Assembly: GCF_003054055.1 (NCBI RefSeq)
Contig: NZ_QBKI01000003.1
Location: 186,001 to 250,000, forward strand
Length of the DNA: 64,000 nucleotides
Reading direction: 5' to 3'
Source of the DNA: Pontibacter mucosus
GTDB lineage: Bacteria > Bacteroidota > Bacteroidia > Cytophagales > Hymenobacteraceae
The stretch's first letter is position 1, and each line of letters starts with the position of its first letter. The position numbers were made by a program, and so were the translations under genes. The notes below the pieces were generated by a model that had not been told where the DNA came from, searched no databases, and saw only the letters and a list, made by a program, of their open reading frames with translations. Below, piece by piece: positions 63,817 through 64,000 of the stretch.

Positions 63817-64000
63817 TCACGTTTTCTGCTTCTTCTTCTTGGCTGCCGGGAAGAGGATGTTGTTCAGGATGAGGCGATAGCCGGGAGAGTTGGGGTGCAG
63901 GGCCAGGTCGGTGGGCTCTTCGCCTACCAGGTGCTGGTAATCCTCCGGGTCGTGGCCGCCATAGAAGGTCCAGGTGCCGCGGCCGTAGGTGCCGTGCATG
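63817..64000 (-). CDS. C-terminal end of a protein annotated in relatives as asparagine synthetase B
   Basis: Only the last 61 codons are inside the window. The visible part includes GTYGRGTWTFYGGHDPEDYQH, EPTDLALHPNSPGYRLILNN and a basic C-terminal tail (AAKKKKQKT). I associate this ending with a Bacteroidota protein group labelled asparagine synthetase B in databases, a name that may not describe its true function. The assignment is from memory of the pattern and moderate at best. The stop is a TGA at 63819-63817. Confidence 0.45.
   Translation of the reverse strand, partial: MHGTYGRGTWTFYGGHDPEDYQHLVGEEPTDLALHPNSPGYRLILNNILFPAAKKKKQKT

Overview
The window looks like chromosomal DNA of a Bacteroidota bacterium of the order Cytophagales, most like Pontibacter or a close relative in the Hymenobacteraceae. 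This is inferred from the family mix (Porin_10-type porin, DUF4159, Bacteroidota-type LptE, a miaB / sigma-54 regulator / lptE / TPR / secG neighbourhood), from start sites that lack Shine-Dalgarno sequences, and from several TAnnTTTG promoter elements typical of the phylum. Most genes are near 50-57% GC; one gene at 41.6-43.2 kb is strikingly AT-rich. No phage, transposase, CRISPR array or rRNA gene was seen.

Layout. 1-4.4 kb: the end of a tryptophan operon (trpC-trpF-trpB-trpA) with a DAHP synthase gene (aroF) attached. 4.4-4.8 kb: palindromic repeats. 4.8-6.8 kb: a secreted S9 peptidase on the minus strand. 6.9-10.2 kb: a histidine attenuator (leader peptide with a run of His codons plus a terminator) followed by hisH-hisA-hisF-hisIE. 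10.2-15.3 kb: a haloalkane-dehalogenase-like hydrolase, an AsmA-like protein, alanine racemase and an M20 amidohydrolase. 15.4-21.3 kb: a very large seven-PAS hybrid histidine kinase beside a sigma-54-activating response regulator. 21.6-25.4 kb: small membrane, lipoprotein, HD-hydrolase and barrel genes. 25.6-30.9 kb: a capsule/exopolysaccharide export and GDP-fucose block (Wza-like, Wzc-like kinase, fcl, gmd). 31.0-31.4 kb: three identical tandem tRNA-Asp genes. 31.6-35.6 kb: accA, an MBL-fold hydrolase, a patatin, an outer-membrane protein and an acyltransferase. 35.7-43.2 kb: smc, small conserved genes, rsmE and the AT-rich glycosyltransferase-like gene. 43.1-49.6 kb: pckA, a POT peptide transporter, a lipoprotein and groES-groL. 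49.9-55.0 kb: secG, a TPR protein, lptE, a sigma-54 regulator and miaB. 55.2-64 kb: pabB with a TPR protein, a zinc-ribbon protein with a NIF3-like protein, lpxK, a porin, miaE, and the end of a further gene.

How the parts work together. The trp, aroF, his and pabB genes cover aromatic amino acid, histidine and folate synthesis. The lptE, lpxK, porin and capsule genes build the envelope. miaB and miaE act in sequence on the same tRNA base, A37.

The most unusual signal is not a gene. The 7-mer AAGTATA / TATACTT (usually extended to AAGTATAAA / TTTATACTT) recurs throughout the window, inside genes in every reading frame and between them, far above chance. It also builds several hairpins. It behaves like a highly iterated DNA word (compare HIP1 of cyanobacteria), and I know of no description of it. 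Other noteworthy points are the histidine attenuator, a terminator hairpin that contains the start codon of the next gene, and a foreign-looking AT-rich gene whose reading frame runs through its neighbour's terminator.
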